64,000 bases of DNA from the NCBI GenBank assembly GCA_019694655.1, contig JAIBBN010000002.1:62001-126000 (forward strand). Reading direction: 5' to 3'. This DNA is from Leptospirales bacterium (GTDB lineage Bacteria > Spirochaetota > Leptospiria > Leptospirales > Leptonemataceae). Positions 16,689 through 25,958 of the stretch are shown here, one piece after another. Each line of letters opens with the position of its first letter. The stretch's first letter is position 1. Both the position numbers and the translations under genes were made by a program. The notes beneath the pieces are model-generated. The model was not told the origin of the DNA. It made no database searches and saw only the letters and a program-made list of their open reading frames with translations.

Positions 16689-17214
16689 TGCGCGCCGCAA
16701 GCCGCGTCGCCCCGTGTGGCAAAGCGCAGCGAAGGCCTTGCTGCTTCTGGCGGCCTCCCTGCCGTCAACTATGCCTGTGGCACGCTTGCAGCAGAACGAA
16801 TTACTGGCCAGCGTGCAACGGCCCCCCGCGCCGCAGAGCGCACGCTGCTGTCCGCTTGGTATCGCCTATCAATCTGGACCGGGCCGCGTGGTTCTGGATC
16901 GGGTTTGTCGAAAGCCAAGCCGGACAGAATTCCATCTGCGACTGGTAAATCTCGATGCCGCCTGCACCCATCCGCCGGGAACTATCTTACGCGACCAAAC
17001 GGGCCATCGCTATTTGATGCGTTCCTTTCGCGGATTGCCATCCTGCCAGTCGGCACAATTTGTGAGCCGCCCTAACGCCCGCTTTGTTTGGAGTTTTGAA
17101 GCGCTGCCTTCTGGAGCGCGTACAATCACTCTGGAAGAAGTTGAAGACGAGACCACTCGCGGCCTGACCTTCTGGGTCTGGCGCGATGTCGATCTGTCCC
17201 ATTGCAGCTTCTAA
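16648..17214 (+). CDS. Putative exported protein, function unknown
   Basis: From the ATG at 16648, with GGAG 11 bases upstream, it encodes 188 residues. A basic N-terminus (KGLRTLLFFDRIDARRKPRR) is followed by a hydrophobic segment (AAKALLLLAASLPSTM), so export or anchoring is likely though the n-region is long. The remainder has several Cys (RCCPLG, RVCRK, AACTHP, SCQS, SHCSF), which suggests disulfides in a periplasmic protein. I recognise no family. It overlaps the QueD-like gene, so the two are cotranscribed. The 171 bases after it, up to the TetR gene, hold nothing I can identify. Confidence 0.55.
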   Translation: MKGLRTLLFFDRIDARRKPRRPVWQSAAKALLLLAASLPSTMPVARLQQNELLASVQRPPAPQSARCCPLGIAYQSGPGRVVLDRVCRKPSRTEFHLRLVNLDAACTHPPGTILRDQTGHRYLMRSFRGLPSCQSAQFVSRPNARFVWSFEALPSGARTITLEEVEDETTRGLTFWVWRDVDLSHCSF

Positions 17215-17385
17215 CATCGGGGCTCTTTGTTGCGGTCCGTTTGCTATCCAGGCTGCCAACAGCGAGCCCGAATCTGGCGCAGTGCGGCGCGCTTCCAGCT
17301 CTAGTCGCGGGTGAGCGCCACGGAGGCGCAACTCGCCAGTAGCGATCTGCCATAGAATGACTGTGAGCATTTCGATTCGCAACGC

Positions 17386-18018
17386 TCAGGCTTCGGGTCG
17401 CCCCCTCATTCCGTAGAGCAGCAATTCCTCTGCCAGCGGCAGATCTTCCGGAAATTTGATTTTACCCTCGCGAATGCCTACCGCAAAGCCAATGGCAACG
17501 GCGCGCAGCATCCAGGCCATTTTGTCCGGCGGATGGGCGGGGAAGCGTCCGGACAGCACGCCTTCCTGGTAGACATTGACCAACGGCTGGATAACCGACT
17601 GACCGGCTTTTTCGAATTCGGTCAACGTGTCCTCGGCGACGTCTTTTAAGAGTTCGCTTCGCTTGGTTACAATAAGATCAAAATAGCTGTGGTTGCGCGT
17701 ATAGAAGTCAAAAAATACCAGCGCAAAGCCCTTCAGACGGTCCATTGGATCGCTGATTGCGCTGCTCAGGACGCGCTGGTAGCCAGCTTCCAGCTCTCGC
17801 AGGCCTTCGGCCAGCATCGTTGCATAGATTTCATTCTTATTGCGAAAATAGAGGTACAGCGTGGCGCGCGAAAGCTCCAGGCGGCGCGCCAGGTCCTCCA
17901 TCGTAATATCTTCGTAGGGCTTCTCTTGAATCAATTGCCGTGCGTTGTCCAGGATCGCTCTGCGTCGTTCCTGTTTTTCACGTTCCTTGCGCTCGGCAAT
18001 GCCCACAGTCCCACTCAA
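17386..18018 (-). CDS. TetR/AcrR-family transcriptional regulator
   Basis: DNA-binding repressor-type protein of 210 residues. The N-terminal helix-turn-helix is clear: RRRAILDNARQLIQEKPYEDITMEDLARRLELSRATLYLYFRNKNEIYATML. The C-terminal ligand domain (FDFYTRNHSYFDLIVTKRSE and beyond) is of unknown specificity. The first codon is a TTG that overlaps the TGA of the coiled-coil gene (TTGA), so translation is probably coupled; a GTG four codons later is an alternative start. No efflux pump or lipid gene stands next to it, so its target may be its own operon with the coiled-coil protein. Confidence 0.9.
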   Translation of the reverse strand: MSGTVGIAERKEREKQERRRAILDNARQLIQEKPYEDITMEDLARRLELSRATLYLYFRNKNEIYATMLAEGLRELEAGYQRVLSSAISDPMDRLKGFALVFFDFYTRNHSYFDLIVTKRSELLKDVAEDTLTEFEKAGQSVIQPLVNVYQEGVLSGRFPAHPPDKMAWMLRAVAIGFAVGIREGKIKFPEDLPLAEELLLYGMRGRPEA

Positions 18019-20702
18019 GAAGACTTGTTGTGGCTGGCAATCACTGTCCGCACAATAGCCGGATCGATTCGCAGCCGCTCGGCAATCAATTCAGGGTCCC
18101 ATTTGTGATTGATATAGAGACTGAGGATTCCGTTCCGTTTTTGGTCGGCGACAGATGCGGCTGCCGGGCTTCGCTTGCGACGCGGGCCCTCAGCAGGCGC
18201 CTCCGTGGCGTGCAGGCTTTGATCAACCGCCGATTCAACAGTGTGATAGAGCGCCGCCAGGCGATCCATCTTCTCATCGGCTTCCTGAATCAACGACCCA
18301 AGCTCCTTGCCGACTTCCTCGCCGCTCAGGCGCATCTCCTCGACGCGACCGGCCATTGCGCCAATTTGCCGCTGCTTTTCGCCGAGATCGGCAAACAGGC
18401 CTTCCATTTGCTCGAAGCGTGACTCGACCAATTCGATCTTTTTTTCCATACGGTTGAGGCCGTTGATGCGCGCCTCAAGCTCAGCCAGACCCTGCTGCAA
18501 ATCGGACTGGCGATGATCGGCGCGATCGACAGAGGCCAGCAGGCGCTGCGCTTCTTCTGCAGACTGGACGCTTTGTTTGTGCGCTTGCTCCATCCGCTGC
18601 AGCGACTTTTCCACGAACTGGCGTCGTTCGCCAAGCTCGCCGTAGTATTTCTCGAATGAATCCTTGAACTCATTGAACTGGTGCACGCGCTTGTCAATTT
18701 GACGCGCCAGATCCTCCGCCTGTCGGACGGCGCCCAGTCGTTGGTCTACGCCGTCGATCTGACGTTCCAGTTCGAAGAAGGATTGTTCGGCCGCCATCAG
18801 GCGATCGCGTTGACCCTCCAGGGCGCGCAGCTCGCTCTCGATTTCCTTGCGACTCATGCGCAAGGATTCAAAGTTTTTGACATATTCGTCGATGCGCGAG
18901 TTTTCTTCGCGCGCCAGTGCGAGCCGATCGCTCAGTGTCTCAATCGTCTGGTCCAATTGCTCAACCAGCTGCTGGGCCTTTTCGGCCGCCAGCAGTCGTT
19001 CCTGGAAGCGATCGAGGCGCAAGCGATGCTGGTCCACCTCGCTGAGAAAGTCCTCCTGCAGCTTGCGAACATCATCCAGTTCGCGCTCCATTCGCCGCGC
19101 CGAGTCTTCCAGAGCGGCGCCGGTGCGCTTTTCCAGCTCGCTGATTTGTAGCTGTCCGCGATCGGCCATCAGCAGCAACTGATGGTTGATCTTCTGGTCG
19201 ATGGTCTCGCCCAGACGAGCAATGCGCTCATCCTGTTCTTCCACGAAGCGGTCGGCGCGACTCTGTACGCTTTCGATGGCGTTTTGTAGATCGGTCCGTG
19301 CGCGCTCAATGCGCTCCTCTTCCGCCTTGCGCGCATCGCGCAGCAGCGTAACATTGTGTTCCGCCTCCGATCGCAGCGTGGCCTTGATCTCCTGTCCCAG
19401 AATGGTCAGCCGTTCGCGCAAGTCCTCGGTTTCCTCGCGTTGCTGCTGGCTGCGTCTTTCCTCCTCGCGAGCTGCCGATCGAAGCCGTTCTTCGCTTTCC
19501 AGCGCCTCTTTCTCCAGGGCGGCGCTCAACTCGCGCGCTTCGCGCTTGATTCCGTCGCGCTGGTTCTGGCCGGCGCCCTGGATTGCTTCGCGCTCCTTCT
19601 GTTCGATGGTTGCCAGCGCCGCGGTCGTCTCGTCGATTTGTGTCTGGAGTTCGGAGAGGCGGCGCTCTTGCTCGGCAAGAAAGACCTTCTCAAAGCCGCG
19701 GTACTTCTGATCGAGCGCGGCGTGGTGCTCCTCAGCCTCTTTGATCAGGCGATTTTCGGCGGATAGGTACTTCTCTTGAAAGAGATTTACCTTGTCCTGC
19801 ATTCCTTCGGCCATGCGACGCGTTTCATTGAGGATTTCGTCGCGCCGCGAGAGCGCAGCCAGATTGAAGTCATCGAGATCGTTGCGAATTCGCGCGATGT
19901 CGGTCTGCATCGATTCGGTCGCCGAAGTGCGCATCTCCTGCAATCGAAGGTCCAGGCCATTCAATCGATCCAGCAGACGCCGTTCCAGTTCCTGGGCGCG
20001 CTCGTCGACGCGACCGGCCTCGCTGATCCATTGCTCATCCAGACGCGCCGAGAGCGTGGCGACGCGCTCCGAGGAGAGTTCCACATCGCGCGCCTGGTCG
20101 GCCATACGTTCGCCCAGCTTGCGTTGATCTTCCTGCAGGATCTGAAAAGCGGACCGCGCATTGTCAGCCAGCTGGCGGGTACGGTCTTCCGTCTCACGGA
20201 CCAGACGCTCCACAGTGTCGTGCAAGTCTTGATCGGCTTCTTCCAGGCGCCCGGAGATCGCTGCTGCAAAGTGATCGAGGTCAGCATGCAGACGATCGAT
20301 CTCGTCGCGCGCCTCCTGCAAGCGCTCCAGACCGCGGTCAAGGCCCTGCACCTGCTCGCCCACCTGACGGGCGCTTCCGGCAATGCGACCCAGCTCGCCA
20401 GAGATCGTTTCTACAGTTTCGCGCTCGGAACGCAGCGACTCCAGCGCGTGACGGTAGCCTTCGTAGGTTTCGCGCAATTCCTCTTGAGTCTGGCGGCTCT
20501 GACGCAGCAGCAATTCAAATTCCAGCGAAGCGTCGCGGATGCTCTGGACGTGTCGGGCTGCCACCGCATCGAGATTGTGCTCCTGGAGCTCTCCTAAACG
20601 GCGCAGATTGTTGCCGCGACCTGCCGGCCGGTCCAGCCGCCGCAAAGCCAGGGCAAAGGCCAGGGAGGCGAGAAAACTGATTGCGATGAGGAAGTATTCC
20701 AT
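18015..20702 (-). CDS. Very large coiled-coil protein, spirochaete coiled-coil (SpiroCoCo-like) type
   Basis: An 895-residue protein with one N-terminal membrane segment (EYFLIAISFLASLAFALALRRL) and then more than 750 residues of nearly unbroken Glu/Arg/Gln/Leu heptads (such as LDRGLERLQEARDEIDRL and LEALEGQRDRL-like stretches). It ends in a small globular domain (NGILSLYINHKWDPELIAERLRI, DPAIVRTVIASHNK) that looks like a helix-turn-helix. This organisation fits the coiled-coil family found in spirochaetes; the name is from memory and not checked. A structural or scaffold role at the inner membrane is likely. It shares a TTGA start/stop overlap with the TetR gene that follows it. Confidence 0.75.
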   Translation of the reverse strand: MEYFLIAISFLASLAFALALRRLDRPAGRGNNLRRLGELQEHNLDAVAARHVQSIRDASLEFELLLRQSRQTQEELRETYEGYRHALESLRSERETVETISGELGRIAGSARQVGEQVQGLDRGLERLQEARDEIDRLHADLDHFAAAISGRLEEADQDLHDTVERLVRETEDRTRQLADNARSAFQILQEDQRKLGERMADQARDVELSSERVATLSARLDEQWISEAGRVDERAQELERRLLDRLNGLDLRLQEMRTSATESMQTDIARIRNDLDDFNLAALSRRDEILNETRRMAEGMQDKVNLFQEKYLSAENRLIKEAEEHHAALDQKYRGFEKVFLAEQERRLSELQTQIDETTAALATIEQKEREAIQGAGQNQRDGIKREARELSAALEKEALESEERLRSAAREEERRSQQQREETEDLRERLTILGQEIKATLRSEAEHNVTLLRDARKAEEERIERARTDLQNAIESVQSRADRFVEEQDERIARLGETIDQKINHQLLLMADRGQLQISELEKRTGAALEDSARRMERELDDVRKLQEDFLSEVDQHRLRLDRFQERLLAAEKAQQLVEQLDQTIETLSDRLALAREENSRIDEYVKNFESLRMSRKEIESELRALEGQRDRLMAAEQSFFELERQIDGVDQRLGAVRQAEDLARQIDKRVHQFNEFKDSFEKYYGELGERRQFVEKSLQRMEQAHKQSVQSAEEAQRLLASVDRADHRQSDLQQGLAELEARINGLNRMEKKIELVESRFEQMEGLFADLGEKQRQIGAMAGRVEEMRLSGEEVGKELGSLIQEADEKMDRLAALYHTVESAVDQSLHATEAPAEGPRRKRSPAAASVADQKRNGILSLYINHKWDPELIAERLRIDPAIVRTVIASHNKSS

Positions 20703-20776
20703 CAGGATTTCCGAGCGGAAGCGGGCGTCAGGCCAAGCGGATTATGTCGCATTAAATTCCCACGTATATAGCAGCC

Positions 20777-21568
20777 GTGCGCCCGATGACAACAAAAAAA
20801 CGGAGCCTTCAGGGGAAGCCAGGCGGCCTGTCCCAGGCGCCCTATTCGTTGTTTGCCAGCATCTACGATGCCTGCATGGACCACGTGCCCTATGAGCAGT
20901 GGGCCGATTATCTTGATGAGTGCGCCTGGCGTCTGCTTGGGCGTCGTCCAGAAAACAACCTCGACCTGGCCTGTGGAACCGGCCTGCTGCTGGCTCAATT
21001 GTTGCGCCGTCCGGGTCGATTTGCCGGCGTCGATGGCGCGCCGCAAATGGCCGCCGTGGCCCGTCGGCGCCTGCCGCTGACCCGCATTGAAGTGGCCTCG
21101 CTTTGTGGTCCGACGCCTTTTGCCGCCAGAAGCTTTGACCGCATCACTTGCTGCCACGACAGTCTGAACTACCTCAGCGCAGCAGAACTGAAACAGGCAA
21201 TGGTTGAGGTTGCTCGACTGCTGCCGGCAGGGGGCCTCTATTCGGTCGACCTGGCCACGCTTTCCAATATGCGCGATTGGTTTGACGGCCGTCTGATCCG
21301 TCGCCGCATCCGCGGAATTTCGCTGCGCTGGTCCAATCGTTACCTGAGCGCCAGTAACGAGCTCATATCGACCTTGCGCATGCGCACCAATGATGGTCGC
21401 CTGATCGTCGAACAGCACCGACAACGTTTCATAGACCCGGCAGAGTTGATCGCGGCTGCCGGCGCCGCCGGCCTGCGTCTGGCGCTGCGCGAGGGAGACT
21501 ACAGCAAGCGACCGCCGGGCGTCCGAGATTCGCTCTGGAACTTTCACTTTCTGCGCGAGGAGAGTTGA
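20777..21568 (+). CDS. Class I SAM-dependent methyltransferase
   Basis: Rossmann-fold methyltransferase. The N-terminal YSLFASIYDACMDHVPYEQW is typical of the family that methylates small molecules or proteins. The SAM-binding motif I is LDLACGTGLLLAQLL, followed by GVDGAPQMAAVARRR, and motif IV is FDRITCCHDSLNYL. The C-terminal part holds a beta-rich substrate insert. The GTG at 20777 or the ATG at 20786 could be the start; neither has a good ribosome-binding site. It is two bases from recX, forming an operon with recX and a DUF1232 protein. Substrate unknown. Confidence 0.85.
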   Translation: MRPMTTKKRSLQGKPGGLSQAPYSLFASIYDACMDHVPYEQWADYLDECAWRLLGRRPENNLDLACGTGLLLAQLLRRPGRFAGVDGAPQMAAVARRRLPLTRIEVASLCGPTPFAARSFDRITCCHDSLNYLSAAELKQAMVEVARLLPAGGLYSVDLATLSNMRDWFDGRLIRRRIRGISLRWSNRYLSASNELISTLRMRTNDGRLIVEQHRQRFIDPAELIAAAGAAGLRLALREGDYSKRPPGVRDSLWNFHFLREES

Positions 21569-21569
21569 G

Positions 21570-22094
21570 GTGCTGTTCGATCCGGGATTGAAGGAGCTGC
21601 TCGAACGTGTTCTGCCCAGGCTGGAGCCGTACCTGGCGGTCCGCGAGCGCAGCAGCGGCGAAGTGCGCGATCGTCTGCGACTGCGTAAGCTATGCGAAGC
21701 AGAGGAGCGGGATCGCATCATTGACTATCTGGCCAGCGAAGGGATGATCAATGATCGGCGTTTTACGGCCAATCGCGTTCGCTACCGTCTGGACAACGGA
21801 TATGGTCCGGCCTTTATACGCGATGATTTGCACAAACTGAAAGTGGAACGCGCAGTAGTGGATGAATGTCTGCGCGATCTGGGACCGGAGGCGATTCAGC
21901 TTGCAGCCCAGAAGGCCGCGTTGAAGGCCGCGCGGCAGGCGAGGGATCCGCTGAAACTGGTGGGACGCCTGATGCGGCGCGGTTTTTCGATGAATGATCT
22001 TCGTGGCATTGAAGCGCTTGACGGCCTTCCGGCGGCAATGCGCGATCGAGCTGCGCGCCAGAATCGGCGCCAGCAACCGGAGGACGAATTATGA
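21570..22094 (+). CDS. recX: RecX-family regulator of RecA
   Basis: RecX caps and destabilises RecA filaments. This 174-residue protein has the three-helix repeats of the family: YLAVRERSSGEVRDRLRLRK (the R.RS..E...RL element), IIDYLASEGMINDRRFTANRVRYR (the L...G..DD..FA..YV..R element) and GYGPAFIRDDLHKLKVERAVVDECL. The GTG start at 21570 overlies GAGGAGAGTTGAG. It begins two bases after the methyltransferase stop and overlaps the next gene by four bases. recA itself is 36 kb away at 57993-59156, unlike the adjacent arrangement seen in many bacteria. Confidence 0.85.
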   Translation: MLFDPGLKELLERVLPRLEPYLAVRERSSGEVRDRLRLRKLCEAEERDRIIDYLASEGMINDRRFTANRVRYRLDNGYGPAFIRDDLHKLKVERAVVDECLRDLGPEAIQLAAQKAALKAARQARDPLKLVGRLMRRGFSMNDLRGIEALDGLPAAMRDRAARQNRRQQPEDEL

Positions 22095-22510
22095 TGGAAG
22101 GCGAAATGTCGGCCAGCGCTCCGGAGACAGGGCGTCCCGGCCCGGGGCCCGGATCGCAAGGCCCCGGCAGCGGCACAATGGATGTGCCGGCGGGGTCTTC
22201 ACTGCCGGCGGCAGCCGGCGGCGCTGCGGCCGCCGCTGGAGCAACAGCTACCGCGCTTGCTCGCGACCCCAGGCGCCTTGGACGCGCCGGAAAAATACTC
22301 TGGATCCTTGTGGCGATTCTATCTGGCGCTTACGTCGTCTTCCCTGATCCAACTGACGCCTTGATCCCGATGATGGGACTTGGTCTGGTAGATGACGGAG
22401 TGTTCTTTGGCGTCTTCTTGTATGCACTGGAGCGCCTTGGCATCCACATCCCGATCCTGAGCAAGCTGTTTGGATTGTTCCGACGCAATCGCGGCGGCGC
22501 CGGTAGCTGA
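22091..22510 (+). CDS. DUF1232-like membrane protein
   Basis: Small membrane protein (139 residues). The first 60 residues are a Pro/Gly/Ala-rich linker (RPGPGPGSQGPGSGTMDVPAG). Then come a hydrophobic helix (KILWILVAILSGAYVVF) and the PDPTDALIPMMGLGLVDDGVFFGVFLYAL stretch. The P.D.IPD-type pattern and the LVDD pair are characteristic of the YkvA/DUF1232 family. Function of the family is unknown. The ATG at 22091 overlaps the recX stop (ATGA), so it is translated with recX. Confidence 0.75.
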   Translation: MMEGEMSASAPETGRPGPGPGSQGPGSGTMDVPAGSSLPAAAGGAAAAAGATATALARDPRRLGRAGKILWILVAILSGAYVVFPDPTDALIPMMGLGLVDDGVFFGVFLYALERLGIHIPILSKLFGLFRRNRGGAGS

Positions 22511-22523
22511 GGCTACATTTGCA

Positions 22524-23819
22524 TCAGGGGCGCAAGCGCGGACGATCTGCGGGATAGGTTCGCGGCATCGATCCACTGTAGATCTGCTGTGGACGCATGC
22601 CCTTTTGTTCGTTTTGACGCTGTTCCTGCCAGTGTGCCAGCCAACCGCTCATCTTGCCGATGACGCGAATCACATTGTTCATGTTGGGCGGAATGCCAAG
22701 CAGGTGGAAGATCATCGCCGAATAGAAATCAAGATTCGGATATAGCTTCATCTTCTGAAAGAAGGGATGACCCAGCATATACGATTCAACTTCCAGCGCC
22801 TTTTGGATGATTGGATCGCTGCTGGCTCTTGGATGACTGGCAATATATTCTTTGAAGAGACGACGGCTGAGGATCGCGCGCGGATCTTCAATGCGGTACT
22901 TGCGGTGCCCAAAGGCCGGCGATTGCAGTCGCTCTTCTCCGCGCAGGAAGGGTTCGAAGTAGCGCTCCGCCGTCAGTCCATTGCTGATCATATGCTGCAG
23001 CATTGGGCGCGGCAGCATGCGATAGTTGGCCTCGCGCTGACCCCAGATGGCGGAGATGCCGGCATTGATAGAAACAAACAGATTGGCGCGCGTGCTGCCG
23101 ACCATGACGACGGTGGAGGTGGCGACGTTTTGCTCATGGTCGCTGTACAATATCAAGATTTGATTCAGGATGCGTTCATCTTCGGGAGCGACCTGCGTAT
23201 CGCCGGAGGGAACGGCAAACATCATGTTCAGGAAGTTGGAGCAGTAGGGCAATTCATCGCGGGGATAGATGACGGGCTGCCCGATGGATTTCTTGTAGGC
23301 CCAGGCGGCCAGGGTGCGCACTTTTGCCAGCAGACGCGCCTTGACGTCAATGCCCATCTTGAAGTGGTCCTCGTAGCTGTGCGGGTAGTAGCTGGAAAGC
23401 GCGGTTACCATCGTAGCCAGGATTGCCAGCGGGTGCGCATCGCCCGGAAAGGCGTCGAAAAAGTTGCGCATCGATTCATGGATCATCGAATGCCGCGACA
23501 ATGAGCGCGAGTACTCTTCGTATTCCGCTTCACTGGGCAGCTCGCCGCCGGCCAGCAAATAGGAGGTTTCGACAAAAGAAGAGCGCTCCACAAGGTCAGC
23601 AACATCGTAGCCGCGATAGTGCAGCTTTCCCGACGGATCAACCCAGGTGATTGAACTTTGCGTAACGGCGGTGCTGTTGAGTGAAGGATCGTAGGAATAG
23701 CGGCCGCTTTGTGTGAACAGTTCGCTGAAATCGATGCCTCCCGGACCAGCAACCGATTCCACAATGGGAAATTCATAGGACTTCCCGTCCATGGTAAGTG
23801 TGGCGCGACGAGACTGCAT
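22524..23819 (-). CDS. gltA: Citrate synthase homologue lacking the HGGAN catalytic loop
   Basis: Type-II (long) citrate synthase fold, 431 residues from the ATG at 23819 (a TTG at 23855 is possible). It matches from ITWVDPSGKLHYRGYDVADL through YSDHEQNVATSTV (226 on), GSTRANLFVSINAGISAIWG, AFGHRKY (302-308) and LDFYSA (363-368). So the FGHR His and the DFYS Asp are present. But the loop normally reading PLHGGAN, which carries the third catalytic residue (His264 in E. coli numbering), is QREAN here (261-265). The reading frame is intact around it, so this is not a frameshift. It may be inactive, altered in mechanism, or lineage-specific. The gene is monocistronic, converging with the DUF1232 gene. 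Confidence 0.85.
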   Translation of the reverse strand: MQSRRATLTMDGKSYEFPIVESVAGPGGIDFSELFTQSGRYSYDPSLNSTAVTQSSITWVDPSGKLHYRGYDVADLVERSSFVETSYLLAGGELPSEAEYEEYSRSLSRHSMIHESMRNFFDAFPGDAHPLAILATMVTALSSYYPHSYEDHFKMGIDVKARLLAKVRTLAAWAYKKSIGQPVIYPRDELPYCSNFLNMMFAVPSGDTQVAPEDERILNQILILYSDHEQNVATSTVVMVGSTRANLFVSINAGISAIWGQREANYRMLPRPMLQHMISNGLTAERYFEPFLRGEERLQSPAFGHRKYRIEDPRAILSRRLFKEYIASHPRASSDPIIQKALEVESYMLGHPFFQKMKLYPNLDFYSAMIFHLLGIPPNMNNVIRVIGKMSGWLAHWQEQRQNEQKGMRPQQIYSGSMPRTYPADRPRLRP

Positions 23820-23885
23820 GGCAGCATGGCCGCTGCCTGCAACGGGCGAGGTCAATCGAAATCCAGAGCCCGGGGCCTCTGGCGC

Positions 23886-25958
23886 TTAGCGACGACGCGC
23901 AAAGCGCGCGCGCAGATAAGCGCCCAGCTCGCCCATGGTCATACGCGCGTGAAATCGAGGCAGGGGAGGCGAGGCCTGCCCGCCGGAACCCCTCGCGGAA
24001 CTCAAAGCCAGCGCTTCTGGAGTTCCGGCCGGAGAAAGCGAATCGCTCTGGCGAGGTCGAATGAAGATTTGATCCACGGCCTGCCGACTTTCGCCAGGGA
24101 GGGCGTCCGGCAATTCGCCGGTCAGCTCAATGTCGATGCGCAGGAATTTTCGGTTGATAATGCTGACCTCCATTTGCCCGGCAAGGATTCGGATGATCTC
24201 GCGAACGATCGCCCACTTCACCCATAGCTGTCCGCGCTCCACTGCCGGATCAGTAAGAATGTCATAGAGGTGACGGGTTTGCTTTACGTTATTGTGGAAG
24301 AGCATGAATCGAAAGTGAACATGAGCCTTGAGGTCGGAGGTGATGATCAAATCGATGTTGCGATAGTCCTTAAAGCCAGGAAAGTCAATCAGTCGAATGA
24401 CCAGCGAATTGACCAGCTCAAGGCTGGTGTTCAAGACAATGGCAGGGTGCACCTTTACATGGTGCGTGATGACTCCCTGTGGAATCACTGCCGTAATAAA
24501 GTCACGAAAGTTCACCTTTTCCAGGAATTCCGGCTCGGAAATCACTTCCAGGCGCGAAAGTTCCAGGATATCATCCAGGTTGCTCTGCAGATCGTCTACT
24601 GCAGCGCTCAGCGTTGCGCTTTTTTCATTCCAGCTGCGGCGATCGTCCACTGATTGCAGCGCCTGCTGGATGCCAGCTATCAGCTCGCGCGCTGGATTGC
24701 GTACAAAAGTGAAGATGTAGGCGAAGACCCTGTCGCGCAGGGCATTGACGGAGTCCAGACGTCGGCTGCGTCGATCGACTTCCATCTGCAAATCAATCAG
24801 GCGGTAGGTTAAGGCAAAGGCGGTGATCAGAATAAAACTGAGAACGCCTTCGCTGAAATAGTGCGGGCCTTCGACAAGCCCGCGTTCCACCGCAAAAAAG
24901 TGCACGGTGGCCAGCATCATCACTGCCAGCGCCAGAGACAGAAGGATGGCATCGCGCTGCAGCCTTTTTAATGCCCTGGCAAAAGCATCTCCTGCAAAGT
25001 AGACAAAAAAGGGCAGATTCAAAGGAAACCAGACGGAAATGATACCATCCCAGCGCACCGGGTTCATGGTCAGAAGAATGGCCGCCGCCGCCGCGCCGCT
25101 GATCAAAGCGTAGATCAGTCCAGGCGTCCGCGGCCGAAATTCCACGCGCCGCTCGCCGAAGCCGATGACGATGGCTTGCGCCTTGAAAAAGCTGATGTGA
25201 AAAAGAAAGTAAACCAGCGGGCTGGCGACATAGCAAAGCTGTTCCAGCAGCTTGAAAGTGAGGAAGGAGTCCCACAGACTGAAGCGGGATTCGTTGACCA
25301 AAAATTGCTGCAATCCGAGAAGCGCTGCGAGAATGCCAAACCAGCGAAACTCGCGCAACTCCGGCAGTTTGAAGTGCAAGACTGAAAAAAATATCCCAAC
25401 CGCTAGATACAGTCCGGCGAAGGTCAACAGCTGGATCTGGGAGCGCCAGAAATTCCACTGCGCACTTTCGGTCTCGTCGATTACCGGAGCGCCTCGCAGA
25501 CCCAGGCTATTCGAAAACTGTCCTTGAATCTTGATGGCTAGAACATTCCGTCCGCTCTGCAGCAGAACTGCGGGAAGCCCGTAGAGACGGGGGCGACCGT
25601 ATCCGCGCAGGCCCGACTGTGCGGCGCTGCCAATCAATTGTCCATTCAAGTAGACTTCGTCCGTATCGTAGACCGGTCCCAGGTGCAACGCAAGATTTAC
25701 GTCGCGGGGCGCGCTCAAGGAGAGCTCGCAGCGCAGCCACAGCGGCTGCCCGGAACGTGCGCCGGCGCGGGCCAAATTGGCCGGCAGATGAATTTGCTTC
25801 CAGCCGCGATCATCCAGGCTCGGGTCGCTGGCGCCCGGCAGGTCATGGTCTAAAAAACGCCAATCGTTGAGCTCGACGCGATAACGATCGTCCGCCTGCA
25901 GGGCGCCGCCGGCATAGAAGGTCAGCGCCGCAACGAGGAGCAGCCGCCTTGGGCTCAT
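23886..25958 (-). CDS. 7TM DISM sensor protein with degenerate kinase module
   Basis: A 690-residue membrane receptor. Signal peptide, then an extracellular beta-sandwich of the sugar-binding / DISM type (LGPVYDTDEVYLNGQLIGS, YGLPAVLLQSGRNVLAIKIQGQF; about 25-165), then about seven membrane helices (about 175-385). The cytoplasmic part resembles a histidine kinase only faintly: RRSRRLDSVNALRDRVFAYIFTFVRNP stands where the phospho-acceptor helix should be and has no His. A late AIVREIIRILAGQ segment recalls the ATPase but the D.G.G and G.G.G boxes are missing. So it is probably a pseudokinase. It overlaps the upstream sensor gene by four bases (ATGA). Confidence 0.82.
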   Translation of the reverse strand: MSPRRLLLVAALTFYAGGALQADDRYRVELNDWRFLDHDLPGASDPSLDDRGWKQIHLPANLARAGARSGQPLWLRCELSLSAPRDVNLALHLGPVYDTDEVYLNGQLIGSAAQSGLRGYGRPRLYGLPAVLLQSGRNVLAIKIQGQFSNSLGLRGAPVIDETESAQWNFWRSQIQLLTFAGLYLAVGIFFSVLHFKLPELREFRWFGILAALLGLQQFLVNESRFSLWDSFLTFKLLEQLCYVASPLVYFLFHISFFKAQAIVIGFGERRVEFRPRTPGLIYALISGAAAAAILLTMNPVRWDGIISVWFPLNLPFFVYFAGDAFARALKRLQRDAILLSLALAVMMLATVHFFAVERGLVEGPHYFSEGVLSFILITAFALTYRLIDLQMEVDRRSRRLDSVNALRDRVFAYIFTFVRNPARELIAGIQQALQSVDDRRSWNEKSATLSAAVDDLQSNLDDILELSRLEVISEPEFLEKVNFRDFITAVIPQGVITHHVKVHPAIVLNTSLELVNSLVIRLIDFPGFKDYRNIDLIITSDLKAHVHFRFMLFHNNVKQTRHLYDILTDPAVERGQLWVKWAIVREIIRILAGQMEVSIINRKFLRIDIELTGELPDALPGESRQAVDQIFIRPRQSDSLSPAGTPEALALSSARGSGGQASPPLPRFHARMTMGELGAYLRARFARRR

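Noticed and set aside
19776-20597. 273-codon open frame on the plus strand in the coiled-coil gene
   Set aside because: Shadow of the coiled-coil repeat on the other strand.
23010-23060. Frameshift explaining the missing HGGAN loop in citrate synthase
   Set aside because: The reading frame is continuous and the flanking sequence aligns to the family without shift, so it is a true substitution rather than a sequencing slip.
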